Source: Alcaligenes sp. SDU_A2
GTDB taxonomy: Bacteria > Pseudomonadota > Gammaproteobacteria > Burkholderiales > Burkholderiaceae_B
Length of the DNA: 64,000 bases
Assembly (NCBI RefSeq): GCF_038237375.1
Contig: NZ_CP151273.1
Coordinates: 2,418,001 to 2,482,000 of the forward strand
Reading direction: 5' to 3'
Below the pieces are notes generated by a model. It did not search any database. It saw only the letters and a program-made list of their open reading frames with translations, and was not told the origin of the DNA. A program made the position numbers and the translations under genes. This document shows, in pieces, positions 17,095 to 25,329 of the stretch. Each line of letters starts with the position of its first letter. The first letter of the stretch is position 1.

Positions 17095-17105
17095 GGGGCG
17101 CGAAC

Positions 17106-18650
17106 ATGTCTGATATTTTGCATAACTTCGTGGCGGGTCTAGGTGCCGTCCTGGCCCCCGGCCCCATCCTGGCCATCGTGGCCGGCGTATGCATAGGGAT
17201 ATTCTTCGGTGCCATACCGGGAATTTCCGGCATTATGGCCATCGCCATCGTCCTGCCGCTGACCTTTTACGTCGATCCGGTCATCGGCATCGTCATGCTG
17301 CTGGCTATCTACAAAGCCGGTATCTATGGTGGCTCCATTTCGGCCATCCTGATCAATACGCCGGGCGCTGCCGCCTCGTTCCTGACAGCCCAGGATGGCC
17401 ATGCCCTGGCCAGAGCCGGCAAGGCCGGCAAGGCCTTGACTATGGCGCTGTACGCCTCGGTTACGGGCGAAGCACTGGCAACCCTGGTCCTGATCTTTGT
17501 TGCCGCCCCGATTTCGGTACTCTCGCTGCAGGCCGGTCCGATCGAAAAAGTCTTTCTGCTGATCTTTGCCTTTACCGTCGTCGGTTCAATGACGGGCGAA
17601 TCTATTACCCGCGGCATGCTCTCGTGCTGCCTGGGCATGCTGTTCGCCATGGTCGGCATGTCACCCATTACCGGAGCAAGCCGCTTTACCTTCGACATTC
17701 CTGCCCTGATGAGCGGGTTTACCTTCCTGCCCGTATTGATGGGCGTGCTGGTCATGCCGGAAGTCATCGAAGCCGTCAAGCGTCGCCGGGCCTCGCCATT
17801 GCCCCTAAGCAGCTCCACTTCCAGCAATCCGGATGACAAACGAGTGACTTGGCCAGAGTTCCGCTCGGTGCTGGGCACGATTCTGAAATCCACTGGCATA
17901 GGCACCTTTATTGGAGCACTGCCGGGGCTAGGTTCCAGCGCCGCCGCTTTTATGGCGTACGGAGAGGCCAAACGCTCTTCCAAAAACCCTGACGAATTCG
18001 GCAAGGGTTCCTTACACGGCGTGGCCGCTGCCGAGTCGGCCAACAATGCCGTGTGCGCATCCAGCATGATCCCGATGTTGACACTGAGCATTCCCGGCGA
18101 CGATGTGACCGCCTTGCTAATGGGTGCCTTTCTGATTCACGGCATTACACCCGGCCCCACGATCTTTTACGAACATACTGACGTTATATACGGGATCTTC
18201 GCCGGCTTTCTGATCACCGACCTATTTTTGCTGATTATTGCGCGGGCCGGCTTCCGTTTCTGGACACGCTTGGCCTCGGTGCCCAGCTACTACATTTTCC
18301 CCTGCGTGACGGTCTTTGCCTTCTTCGGAGCCTATACCGTGAACCAGGAAATGTACGACATTTTCCTGCTGATTGCCTTCACCATCCTGGGCTGCAGCAT
18401 GCGTCGCCTAGGCCTGAGCGCAGCGGCCTTCATCATCGGTTTTATCCTGACGCCGCTGCTGGAGCAGAACCTGGACCAGGCTATCACTATTGTAGGCACG
18501 GACTACGGCATGCTGGCCCGGTCGCCCATGGTCTGGGTATTTGTGGCACTGAGCCTGTTCTCGGTGTACTCCGCGCTGCGCTTGCAACGGAAGAGCCGCA
18601 ACCGACGCACGGCCATCCATCCTCACGAAGAAACACAGGCCCGAGCCTGA
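17106..18650 (+). CDS. Tripartite tricarboxylate transporter large permease (TctA family)
   Basis: 514 residues starting MSDILHNFVAGLGAVLAPGP; the frame is open further upstream but that part overlaps tctB and is not conserved-looking. Conserved TctA features include FFGAIPGISGIMAIAIVLPL, AIYKAGIYGGSISAILINTP near the N-terminus and FIGALPGLGSSAAAFMAYGE in the second half, the two related loops of the family, with roughly a dozen membrane segments. It is a secondary transporter driven by an ion gradient that receives substrate from the TctC-type binding protein encoded next. Confidence 0.95.
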   Translation: MSDILHNFVAGLGAVLAPGPILAIVAGVCIGIFFGAIPGISGIMAIAIVLPLTFYVDPVIGIVMLLAIYKAGIYGGSISAILINTPGAAASFLTAQDGHALARAGKAGKALTMALYASVTGEALATLVLIFVAAPISVLSLQAGPIEKVFLLIFAFTVVGSMTGESITRGMLSCCLGMLFAMVGMSPITGASRFTFDIPALMSGFTFLPVLMGVLVMPEVIEAVKRRRASPLPLSSSTSSNPDDKRVTWPEFRSVLGTILKSTGIGTFIGALPGLGSSAAAFMAYGEAKRSSKNPDEFGKGSLHGVAAAESANNAVCASSMIPMLTLSIPGDDVTALLMGAFLIHGITPGPTIFYEHTDVIYGIFAGFLITDLFLLIIARAGFRFWTRLASVPSYYIFPCVTVFAFFGAYTVNQEMYDIFLLIAFTILGCSMRRLGLSAAAFIIGFILTPLLEQNLDQAITIVGTDYGMLARSPMVWVFVALSLFSVYSALRLQRKSRNRRTAIHPHEETQARA

Positions 18651-18666
18651 GCCCATTTACTAAAAC

Positions 18667-18686
18667 GGGAGGGCCATGACCCGCCC
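18667..18686 (+). repeat. Intergenic hairpin between permease and binding-protein genes
   Basis: Arms GGGAGGG (18667-18673) and CCCGCCC (18680-18686) pair with one A-G mismatch around CCATGA. It lies just before the CGGAGAC ribosome site of the binding-protein gene. Such stems often partly terminate or protect mRNA so that binding protein exceeds permease. Confidence 0.5.
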
Positions 18687-18703
18687 ATTACGGAGACAAA
18701 ACC

Positions 18704-19651
18704 ATGAGACACCTACGCATTTCCATCCTGGCCCTTAGCACTGCTGCAGCCACCGTAATTGCCACAAGCGCCGCTGCTGCCGACTACCCCAGCAAGCCCA
18801 TCAACGTCATTGTGCCCTGGGGCGCAGGCGGCGATTCGGACCTGACAACACGGCTATGGGCCGATGCAATGGAGCAGGAACTGGGCAAACCTGTCGTAGT
18901 CATCAATAAAGCCGGTGGCGGCGGTGTCATCGGCACCACCTTTGTCGCCAACAGCAAGAAGGATGGCTACACCTTGATCAACGCAGGCCTGAGCAATATA
19001 CAAGTCACCCCGAACTTCAGCAAAACCCCATACGACATCGACAGCTTCGAACCTGTGGTCAAGCTGTCCTCGGTGCCGTTCGGCATTCTGGTGCCGGCCG
19101 ACAGTCCTTATAAAACCTTTCAGGACTTTATTGCCGCCGCCAAGACCGGCTCCCTGACTCAGGGCTCCTGGGGAGCCGCCTCCTCAGGCACCGTGCTGGC
19201 CAGCATTGTGGCCGATCAGGCAGGCTATACCGTCAGATATGTACACGGCAACACCACAGCCGAATCCATGGTGGACTTGATAGGCGGTCACATCGATTCA
19301 GCCGTGTCCTTTCCACCCGCCTTCGGCCCCCACGTCAAATCCGGGCGTGCCCGCCTGCTAGTCTTGAATCAGGCCATGGACGAATACCCGGGTGTACCGA
19401 CTTTCGCAGACTTCGGGATCAAAGGCTCATTCGAGGGCTGGTCAGGTATCTATGCGCCCAAGGGCACGCCTAAAGAAGCCGTCGACACACTGATCGCGGC
19501 CACCGCCAAGGTCATGGCTAAACCGGACGTTCAGGCTGCCTACGCCAATATGGGGGCAAATGTGGATTTTCGCAGTGGCCCTGCCTGGATACAGGAAACA
19601 CGCGAAACCTATGACCTGATGAAAAACGCCGCCACAAAAATGAAGCAATAA
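18704..19651 (+). CDS. TctC/Bug-family periplasmic substrate-binding protein
   Basis: 315 residues. The signal peptide is MRHLRISILALSTAAATVIA with cleavage near SAAAA-DYPSKP. The opening of the mature protein (YPSKPINVIVPWGAGGDSD) and the NKAGGGGVIGTTFVANSKKD motif are hallmarks of Bug receptors. The aspartate in the WGAGGDSDLTTR loop commonly contacts the substrate amino or carboxylate group. GGAG at 18692 precedes the ATG. It delivers substrate to the TctAB permease; the chemistry of the following enzymes suggests an amino or imino acid, which is inference. Confidence 0.94.
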   Translation: MRHLRISILALSTAAATVIATSAAAADYPSKPINVIVPWGAGGDSDLTTRLWADAMEQELGKPVVVINKAGGGGVIGTTFVANSKKDGYTLINAGLSNIQVTPNFSKTPYDIDSFEPVVKLSSVPFGILVPADSPYKTFQDFIAAAKTGSLTQGSWGAASSGTVLASIVADQAGYTVRYVHGNTTAESMVDLIGGHIDSAVSFPPAFGPHVKSGRARLLVLNQAMDEYPGVPTFADFGIKGSFEGWSGIYAPKGTPKEAVDTLIAATAKVMAKPDVQAAYANMGANVDFRSGPAWIQETRETYDLMKNAATKMKQ

Positions 19652-19722
19652 ACTCACCCCTACTCATAGTCACAAAAACCGGCCTGTTCGCAAGCCGCAA
19701 GGACCCTTTTGCGCCTTAAATC

Positions 19723-20115
19723 ATGAATATTGAACGCTATCACTCCAACCAACGCATGAGCCAGATCGTTGCCTGTGGCCCCACCGTTTACCTGGCCGGC
19801 CAAGTGGCGCAAGATCCCTCTCAGGATATCGAAGGACAGACCCGCCAGGTTCTGGCCCAGATCGAAACTTTGCTGACGCAGGCAGGCAGCCATAGGTCAC
19901 AGTTGCTGACCGTGACCATCTGGCTGGCAGACATTCAGGATTTCCAGCACATGAACAAAATCTGGGATGCCTGGGTAGATACGGCTAACCCGCCTGCACG
20001 CGCTTGTGTTCAGTCCCCTCTGGCCAGATCGGAGCTAAAGGTAGAAATGCAGGTGACGGCCCTGCGCCATATTCCAGGCCAAACATCTTCCCACATGGCC
20101 ACAGCCGGAGCCTGA
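19723..20115 (+). CDS. RidA-family (YjgF/YER057c/UK114) deaminase
   Basis: 130 residues, normal for the family. Seen are VYLAGQVAQDP at the N-terminal strand and the conserved PPARACVQS segment, whose arginine binds the carboxylate of the imine substrate in RidA proteins. RidA enzymes hydrolyse reactive enamine/imine intermediates to keto acids and ammonia. Placed directly before an FAD amino-acid oxidoreductase, it probably clears the imino acid that enzyme makes. The ATG at 19723 has no strong ribosome site. The gap to the next start is 2 bp. Confidence 0.92.
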   Translation: MNIERYHSNQRMSQIVACGPTVYLAGQVAQDPSQDIEGQTRQVLAQIETLLTQAGSHRSQLLTVTIWLADIQDFQHMNKIWDAWVDTANPPARACVQSPLARSELKVEMQVTALRHIPGQTSSHMATAGA

Positions 20116-20117
20116 CC

Positions 20118-21392
20118 ATGAGCGACAGCCTGCATGTAGGCGTCATCGGCGCGGGCATAATTGGTCTGGCCACCGCACTCTGGTTACAGCGCGCGGGGTG
20201 TCGGGTGACGCTGCTCGATCAGCAGGAGCCCGGTGAAGGCACCTCATCGGGCAACGCTGGCGTATTCGCTGACTATGCACGGGTTCCCTTCGCCAGCATG
20301 GCACAACTGAAACAACTGCCCAGCCAATTGCTGGATCGTCAAAGCCCGCTGTCGATACAGGCCAGCTACCTTCCCCGGCTGCTGCCTTTCGGCCTGCGTT
20401 TCATAAAGTCCTGCGGGCCGGAACAGTTTCTGGCCGGATGCCGGGCAATGGCACAGTTGCAGCGCACCACGCTGCACGACGATCATATCCTGCTGGATGC
20501 CACCCATGCACATGATCTGATCCGGCATAAGGGTGCGCTGGCCTTGTGCTCGACCGAGCAAGGCTTGCAGCAAGCCAGGCAAGGCCACCTGAAACTACGC
20601 GCCGAGCTGGGCACTGAAATTGTGATGCTAAGCCGCCGGGAAGCGGCCGACTTGGAGCCCGCCTTGGGCGATTTCCATGCGGGTGGCGTCTACTACCCCA
20701 ACACACGTTTCACCGTCAGCCCCCTGGCCCTGAGCCGACGCTACGCGGCACACTTTATCTTGAACGGCGGCCGCCTCATCCGGACCAAGGCAAACCGACT
20801 GTCGCCCGAGCCACAATCCTGCCTCGTAAACGCAGGTGATCAAGACCTGCGCTTTGATCACATCGTCATTTGCAGCGGCGTGGCCAGCGCAAACATGACG
20901 GCTGCTCTGGGAGCCCACATTCCACTGGCCAGCGAACGCGGCTATCACCTGATGCTGGATGACTCCGATATTACTTTGCAACGCCCCATCGTCTGGCTGG
21001 ACAAGGCCACGTTTCTAACACCGATGCAAGATGGCATACGCGTGGCCGGCACGGCCGAATTTGCGCACGATACTGCCCCGCCCAATCCGGCACGCAGCGC
21101 CTTGATGAGACAGACCGCCCAAACCATGCTCGGACACATGCCCAATGTGCTCTCGAGCTGGGTCGGCAGTCGCCCGTCCACCCCCGATTCACTGCCGGTC
21201 ATCGGACGTTTGCCGGGGCAGCAGCGTGTATGGGTCGCATTTGGCCACGGCCATCTGGGTTTGACGCTATCCTCAGTCACAGGCCGCCTGATCAGCGAAA
21301 GCCTGCTGGCCGGCCGCGAACTGCCCGAAATCGCCCCCTATTCCCCCTCCCGATTCACCAGCAGTACTGGAACAAGGACCCGCACACCATGA
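20118..21392 (+). CDS. FAD-dependent amino-acid oxidoreductase (DadA/DAO family)
   Basis: 424 residues from ATG 20118. The N-terminal Rossmann fold is VGVIGAGIIGLATALWLQRA, followed by LLDQQEPGEGTSSGNAG. The C-terminal FAD-binding segment is SRPSTPDSLPVIGRLP with FGHGHLGLTLSSVTGRL. This is the layout of D-amino acid dehydrogenase and related enzymes that oxidise an amine to an imine and pass electrons to the respiratory chain. Substrate specificity cannot be read from sequence. The stop overlaps the next start by 4 bp (ATGA). No signal peptide, so a cytoplasmic or membrane-peripheral enzyme. Confidence 0.9.
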   Translation: MSDSLHVGVIGAGIIGLATALWLQRAGCRVTLLDQQEPGEGTSSGNAGVFADYARVPFASMAQLKQLPSQLLDRQSPLSIQASYLPRLLPFGLRFIKSCGPEQFLAGCRAMAQLQRTTLHDDHILLDATHAHDLIRHKGALALCSTEQGLQQARQGHLKLRAELGTEIVMLSRREAADLEPALGDFHAGGVYYPNTRFTVSPLALSRRYAAHFILNGGRLIRTKANRLSPEPQSCLVNAGDQDLRFDHIVICSGVASANMTAALGAHIPLASERGYHLMLDDSDITLQRPIVWLDKATFLTPMQDGIRVAGTAEFAHDTAPPNPARSALMRQTAQTMLGHMPNVLSSWVGSRPSTPDSLPVIGRLPGQQRVWVAFGHGHLGLTLSSVTGRLISESLLAGRELPEIAPYSPSRFTSSTGTRTRTP

Positions 21393-22096
21393 TTCTCAAT
21401 GGCGGATACAACTACTACGGCATCCCGCTGGGCGTGATCTCGCTGGACTCGCGTTTTCCTAAACCACCCAATCACATCAAACACGCCGCCAGCTTTGACT
21501 TTCCCATCTTGTACAAGACCGTCAAAGGGGCCACTGTCGCCCGGTTGATCAAAGAACGCGATCCAGCCCTACTGGCACCATTTCTGGACGCCGCCCGCGA
21601 ACTTGAACAAGAAGGCGTCAAGGCTATTACCGGCAGCTGTGGGTTTCTGGCGCTATATCAAAAAGAAATCGCAGCAGCCGTATCGATCCCGGTTTTTATG
21701 TCCAGCCTGATTCAGGTGCCTTTGGTGTCCCGCATGCTGGGCGCAGATCGCGCCGTAGGAGTCGTGGTGGCCGATCAGCACTCACTGACCAGGGAGCACC
21801 TGCACGGTGTGGGCATTAGCGACGAGCCTATCGCCATTGCCGGCATGCAAGATCAACCGCAGTTTCGCGACGTGATCCTGCAAGCCCAACGCAATGATCT
21901 GGATATGGAACGATTTGCCCTTGAGCTTGACCAAGTGGTCGATGCCCTGCTAGCTGAACACGCCAACGTGGGAGCACTGGTCCTGGAATGCACAGACCTG
22001 TCACACTTCGCCCTCGCTCTGCAGGCCCGCACGGGCCTGCCAGTGTTTGACCTGAGCAGCCTGAGCCGCATGGTCGTGGCAACGACGGGACCATGA
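21389..22096 (+). CDS. Aspartate/glutamate racemase-family protein
   Basis: 235 residues starting MILNGGYNYYGIPLGVISLD; the ATG overlaps the oxidoreductase stop. The two catalytic cysteine positions of cofactor-independent racemases appear as ITGSCGFLAL and VLECTDLSHF. Family members interconvert amino-acid enantiomers or process hydantoins and maleate. With the oxidoreductase it could convert the transported enantiomer into the one that is oxidised, a pathway suggestion only. It is the last gene of the operon and ends 3 bp from the convergent methyltransferase gene with no terminator between. Confidence 0.85.
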   Translation: MILNGGYNYYGIPLGVISLDSRFPKPPNHIKHAASFDFPILYKTVKGATVARLIKERDPALLAPFLDAARELEQEGVKAITGSCGFLALYQKEIAAAVSIPVFMSSLIQVPLVSRMLGADRAVGVVVADQHSLTREHLHGVGISDEPIAIAGMQDQPQFRDVILQAQRNDLDMERFALELDQVVDALLAEHANVGALVLECTDLSHFALALQARTGLPVFDLSSLSRMVVATTGP

Positions 22097-22099
22097 GGC

Positions 22100-23689
22100 T
22101 CAGGCCCGCATCAGCCCCTGGCGCACCAGCAGTTGCTTGAGGTCAGCCACTAGCTTGACGGCTTTGGCATCCAAGTTGCGCTGACCTTTCAAGCTGGCCC
22201 CATCGTTATCGGGAACTCGGCCCGCAGTCCAGGCATCGCACAAGACGCGACGGATATCAACATCGCTACCGCCCCCCTTAACCATATACTGCAATACGAA
22301 ATGCTCCGCTGCCGTCAATTGAGTATTGGCACTATCGTGCCAGCGATTATATTGGCCTATACCCTCGTGAATTTTGCTGCGCCACTCCAGCAAAGATGTA
22401 AAGCCAGCAAGCAAGCCTTGCGATGTCCACGCCCAAGACGTTTCATCATCTAACTCCATATTAAAACGACCAAAATTAAACATCGCCTCCAGTGCTGCCT
22501 GTGCCTTTTCGGGAGTCTGAACGCCGGGAACGAGCATCAAACGCTGAGCAAGCTCCACACCACTGATCGCATGTGGCCATGCTTGATGCAAAGTCTCCAT
22601 AGCAGCTTGCAGCCCGACCTCATCAATATGGAGCGACTCACCCCGAGCCGTTCGATAGACACGTACTTGGTCATTAGAGCCATCATTTTTCTTAACTGGC
22701 TCGAAGTATCCTGCAAAACGAAGTTCGCCTAAGCGACTCATATCTGGACTATTCAATACTTCGCCTTCTCTACCAGCATGCACCAACATACTTTTGCGAA
22801 AATTACGCCCTACGGCGAAGTCCAGATACTGCTGACGCATCAAGCGATTACGACCAAAGGCTATCAGGCTATGATTAAGCTGAACATTTCTCCCGTACAA
22901 GTGACTACTTTCCAATCTAGGCTCAGAATCTCCTACATGTATAAGGCCAGCCTGTTGAGCTGCGTCGGCGAACTCGACGAAATAGCAGGGATTGTTAAAA
23001 GTTTCCAGATATTCGTGGGCGATGTAATAGTCGGTATGCGCCTTTAGCTGCTGCACGGCACTGAGCAAAGACGGACGCAAGGAATTGCCAGCGGCCAGAC
23101 CATCAGACAGCAAGGTCAGCATCGCCTTGGCACTTTCGACCTTTTGATCTTCGTCGGCAAAATGGCTGTGCAGCAGCATGGCGTCGCGCACGATTTCACC
23201 AGCCTTCCAGCCAGGATAGGTGTTGTAGCTGATATAGGCCAAACCTTCAGGCGACAGATTTTCGCGACACACACGCAAAATATCCTGACGCACTTCGGGC
23301 GGCACCCAGCTGAACACGCCATGCACAATGATGTAATCGAACTGCCCGAATTCAGGCGTGATGTCGCTGATGCTCATGGCATGCAGTTGAACATTTTCCA
23401 GCCCCATGTGCCTGAGCAAAGCCTGTCCCTGCTCGATCTGCACCGATGACAGATCCACCCCGACAGCCTGAGCCTGCGGGTACAACGCGGCGAAAGGGAT
23501 CAGGTTGCCGCCGGCTGCGCAACCCAATTCCAGCACCCGTGCATGGCGCAAGGGAACGGTCTGAATGCCATACAAAAAAGCCGCCGCCCGCAGATGTGCC
23601 GGAGCCGTGTATGAAAACGGATTGGACGTATAAGGGCGTTTGTCGTAAGCGTCTGCAATCTGTTGATCAAAATCGACAAGGGCTTCCAC
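22100..23689 (-). CDS. SAM-dependent methyltransferase with regulatory domain
   Basis: 529 residues from GTG 23689, which has GGAG six bases upstream; a TTG at 23716 would add nine residues. The N-terminal class I methyltransferase fold shows motif I VLELGCAAGGNLIPFA and the following acidic strand AVGVDLSSVQ, then FDYIIVHGVFSWVP and SPEGLAYISYNTYPGWK. The second half matches the methyltransferase-regulatory-domain type (QYLDFAVGRNFRKSMLVHAG, RLGELRFAGYF). The target is unknown. Its place beside fliA, with other flagellar genes around, makes a flagellar protein a possible substrate, but nothing in the sequence proves this. Confidence 0.82.
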   Translation of the reverse strand: MEALVDFDQQIADAYDKRPYTSNPFSYTAPAHLRAAAFLYGIQTVPLRHARVLELGCAAGGNLIPFAALYPQAQAVGVDLSSVQIEQGQALLRHMGLENVQLHAMSISDITPEFGQFDYIIVHGVFSWVPPEVRQDILRVCRENLSPEGLAYISYNTYPGWKAGEIVRDAMLLHSHFADEDQKVESAKAMLTLLSDGLAAGNSLRPSLLSAVQQLKAHTDYYIAHEYLETFNNPCYFVEFADAAQQAGLIHVGDSEPRLESSHLYGRNVQLNHSLIAFGRNRLMRQQYLDFAVGRNFRKSMLVHAGREGEVLNSPDMSRLGELRFAGYFEPVKKNDGSNDQVRVYRTARGESLHIDEVGLQAAMETLHQAWPHAISGVELAQRLMLVPGVQTPEKAQAALEAMFNFGRFNMELDDETSWAWTSQGLLAGFTSLLEWRSKIHEGIGQYNRWHDSANTQLTAAEHFVLQYMVKGGGSDVDIRRVLCDAWTAGRVPDNDGASLKGQRNLDAKAVKLVADLKQLLVRQGLMRA

Positions 23690-23763
23690 ATTGGGCTCCG
23701 GCAATATGCAAAACAATCAGGATAGTCTGTGCATACCGCTTGCAAACCCATGATCAAACACCT

Positions 23764-23779
23764 AAAAAGCCCGGCTTTT
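23764..23779 (-). terminator. Probable terminator downstream of fliA
   Basis: On the minus strand AAAAGCC-G-GGCTTTTT forms a short stem ending in a run of five T, 65 bp after the fliA stop. Weak G+C core, so termination may be partial and allow read-through into the methyltransferase gene. Confidence 0.5.
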
Positions 23780-23843
23780 CAACAAGAGCAACAGCAAACC
23801 AGCAAATTCGGACATATGTCAGCCGGGCACACTGCCCGTGCTT

Positions 23844-24605
23844 TCACAGCAGAAACTGAAACTCCGCGCTGTCGGACATGGCATCCCATTGGTCCTTGGC
23901 CAAAGCAGCACGGATGCGCGCCACGGCCTGACTGCGCAGTTGAGAAACACGGCCTTCGGTCACGCCCAGCACCAAGGCGATTTCTTTCTGATTCAGATCC
24001 TGCTCGAACTGCAGCGACAAAAGCAGCTTTTCGCGCTCTGGAAGCTGGTCTATGGCGCGGATCAAAGCCCCACGCAGGCCCTGCGAGGTCAGAAGGTTCA
24101 GCGGATTATCGAAGTAGGCCTGCTCGCGGGTCTCGTCTTCCAGAAACTCCAGGGCATCGGTTCCGCCATCCGAATGCCGGGTCAGATCTTCGTAGTGAAT
24201 GACTTGCACACCCGCCGCTTCGTCCAGCAAAGCATGATACTGCTCCAGCTCCAATCCCAAGGCCTGCGCAATTTCCGATTCGGCCGGCTCACGCAGCAGT
24301 GACTGGCGTAAAGTATTGACGACGGTCTCGATCTGCTTGGCCTTGGAGCGCACGCTACGCGGTAGCCAGTCCTGGCTGCGCAACTCGTCCAACATGGCAC
24401 CCCGGATACGCGTGACAGCATAAGTGTCGAACTGCGCCTCGGCCACCACCTGATAACGCCGCACCGCATCCAGCAATCCCATCATGCCGGCCTGCATCAA
24501 ATCATCCAATTCCACACTGGATGGCAGGCGCGACACCAATTGGAGGGCCTGTCGGCGCACCAAAGGGGCATACTGCTCGACCAGGGCGTCTTCAGAACGG
24601 GGCAT
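23844..24605 (-). CDS. fliA: Flagellar RNA polymerase sigma factor sigma28
   Basis: 253 residues from ATG 24605 (MPRSEDALVEQYAPLVRRQA); further upstream codons lack support. Region 2 is visible in SSVELDDLMQAGMMGLLDAV and YAVTRIRGAMLDELRSQDW, region 3 around PRSVRSKAKQIE, and region 4 helix-turn-helix in LNQKEIALVLGVTEGRVSQL. It directs transcription of late flagellar and chemotaxis genes from TAAA-N15-GCCGATAA promoters, four of which are found in this window, and is inhibited by FlgM (58458-58742). Divergent from flaG-fliDST. Confidence 0.97.
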   Translation of the reverse strand: MPRSEDALVEQYAPLVRRQALQLVSRLPSSVELDDLMQAGMMGLLDAVRRYQVVAEAQFDTYAVTRIRGAMLDELRSQDWLPRSVRSKAKQIETVVNTLRQSLLREPAESEIAQALGLELEQYHALLDEAAGVQVIHYEDLTRHSDGGTDALEFLEDETREQAYFDNPLNLLTSQGLRGALIRAIDQLPEREKLLLSLQFEQDLNQKEIALVLGVTEGRVSQLRSQAVARIRAALAKDQWDAMSDSAEFQFLL

Positions 24606-24734
24606 AGGCGGGCGCAAAATCCGGAGAATAATGATCACCTTATTCTGCCTGCCGCCTTGCCGGCACAGTCCGCAAATAAAGCGGACTTTCGCCATCTTAT
24701 TCGCCCTTTATGCACGCAAGCCGGAAAAACCCAC

Positions 24735-24761
24735 TAAAGAAGCGTCATTCCGTGCCGTAAT
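24735..24761 (+). promoter_or_regulatory. Sigma28 promoter of flaG-fliD-fliS-fliT
   Basis: TAAAGAAG (24735-24742), 11 bp, GCCGTAAT (24754-24761). Spacing and the GCCG core match the flagellar consensus. It lies between divergent fliA and flaG. Confidence 0.8.
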
Positions 24762-24803
24762 CGTAACGATAAAGCTACAGGCGCCAATATCGACTCGATT
24801 GCG

Positions 24804-24823
24804 GGGGCCTGTCACCAGGCCCC
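24804..24823 (+). promoter_or_regulatory. Leader hairpin next to the flaG ribosome site
   Basis: Perfect 8-bp stem GGGGCCTG-TCAC-CAGGCCCC directly followed by the ribosome site CAGGAG at 24827-24832. It is placed like the second hairpin of the fliC leader. Confidence 0.6.
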
Positions 24824-24839
24824 ATTCAGGAGAGATGTC

Positions 24840-25241
24840 ATGATCAATCCGGTTTCATCACAAACGACGGCTTTGGCCCCCCTAGCCCCTCCAGCCGATC
24901 AGAACCCTGGCACTGCCCAGCCTTCGGCAGCAACCACGGTAACTCCGGTCGCCGAAAGCAATACGGACACACAACTGCAGCAACGCTGGCCTGACAAGCG
25001 CGAACCCGTGCCTGGCATGGTCAATACGCTAGACGACACACTGGAGCAGATCAATGATTCGCTGCAGGCCTGGTCTACCGGAATACGCTTTGATATGGAC
25101 GACGAAGCCCAGCGCCTGGTGGTCTCCATCGTGGACAACAGCACCGGCGAGGTGCTGCGCACCGTTCCTTCGGATGCGGTCATACAGATCGCCAAAATGA
25201 TTGTGCAGCTGCAAGGCAATACCGTCAGCGTCAAGGCATAA
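24840..25241 (+). CDS. flaG: FlaG-family protein
   Basis: 133 residues. A Pro/Ala/Thr-rich N-terminal 60 residues precede the conserved FlaG domain (LEQINDSLQAWSTGIRFDMD, RLVVSIVDNSTGEVLRTVPS, DAVIQIAKMIVQLQG). FlaG proteins affect filament length in several bacteria. It is the first gene behind the sigma28 promoter, with AGGAG 8 bases before ATG, and lies 88 bp upstream of fliD, the usual order. Confidence 0.93.
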   Translation: MINPVSSQTTALAPLAPPADQNPGTAQPSAATTVTPVAESNTDTQLQQRWPDKREPVPGMVNTLDDTLEQINDSLQAWSTGIRFDMDDEAQRLVVSIVDNSTGEVLRTVPSDAVIQIAKMIVQLQGNTVSVKA

Positions 25242-25329
25242 AACCAAACAAGCATCGAAACATCCCATAGACATGGGCTTTGCGCGCGACACAATCGCGA
25301 CAAAATAAGACATTACAGGAGTATTGGAC

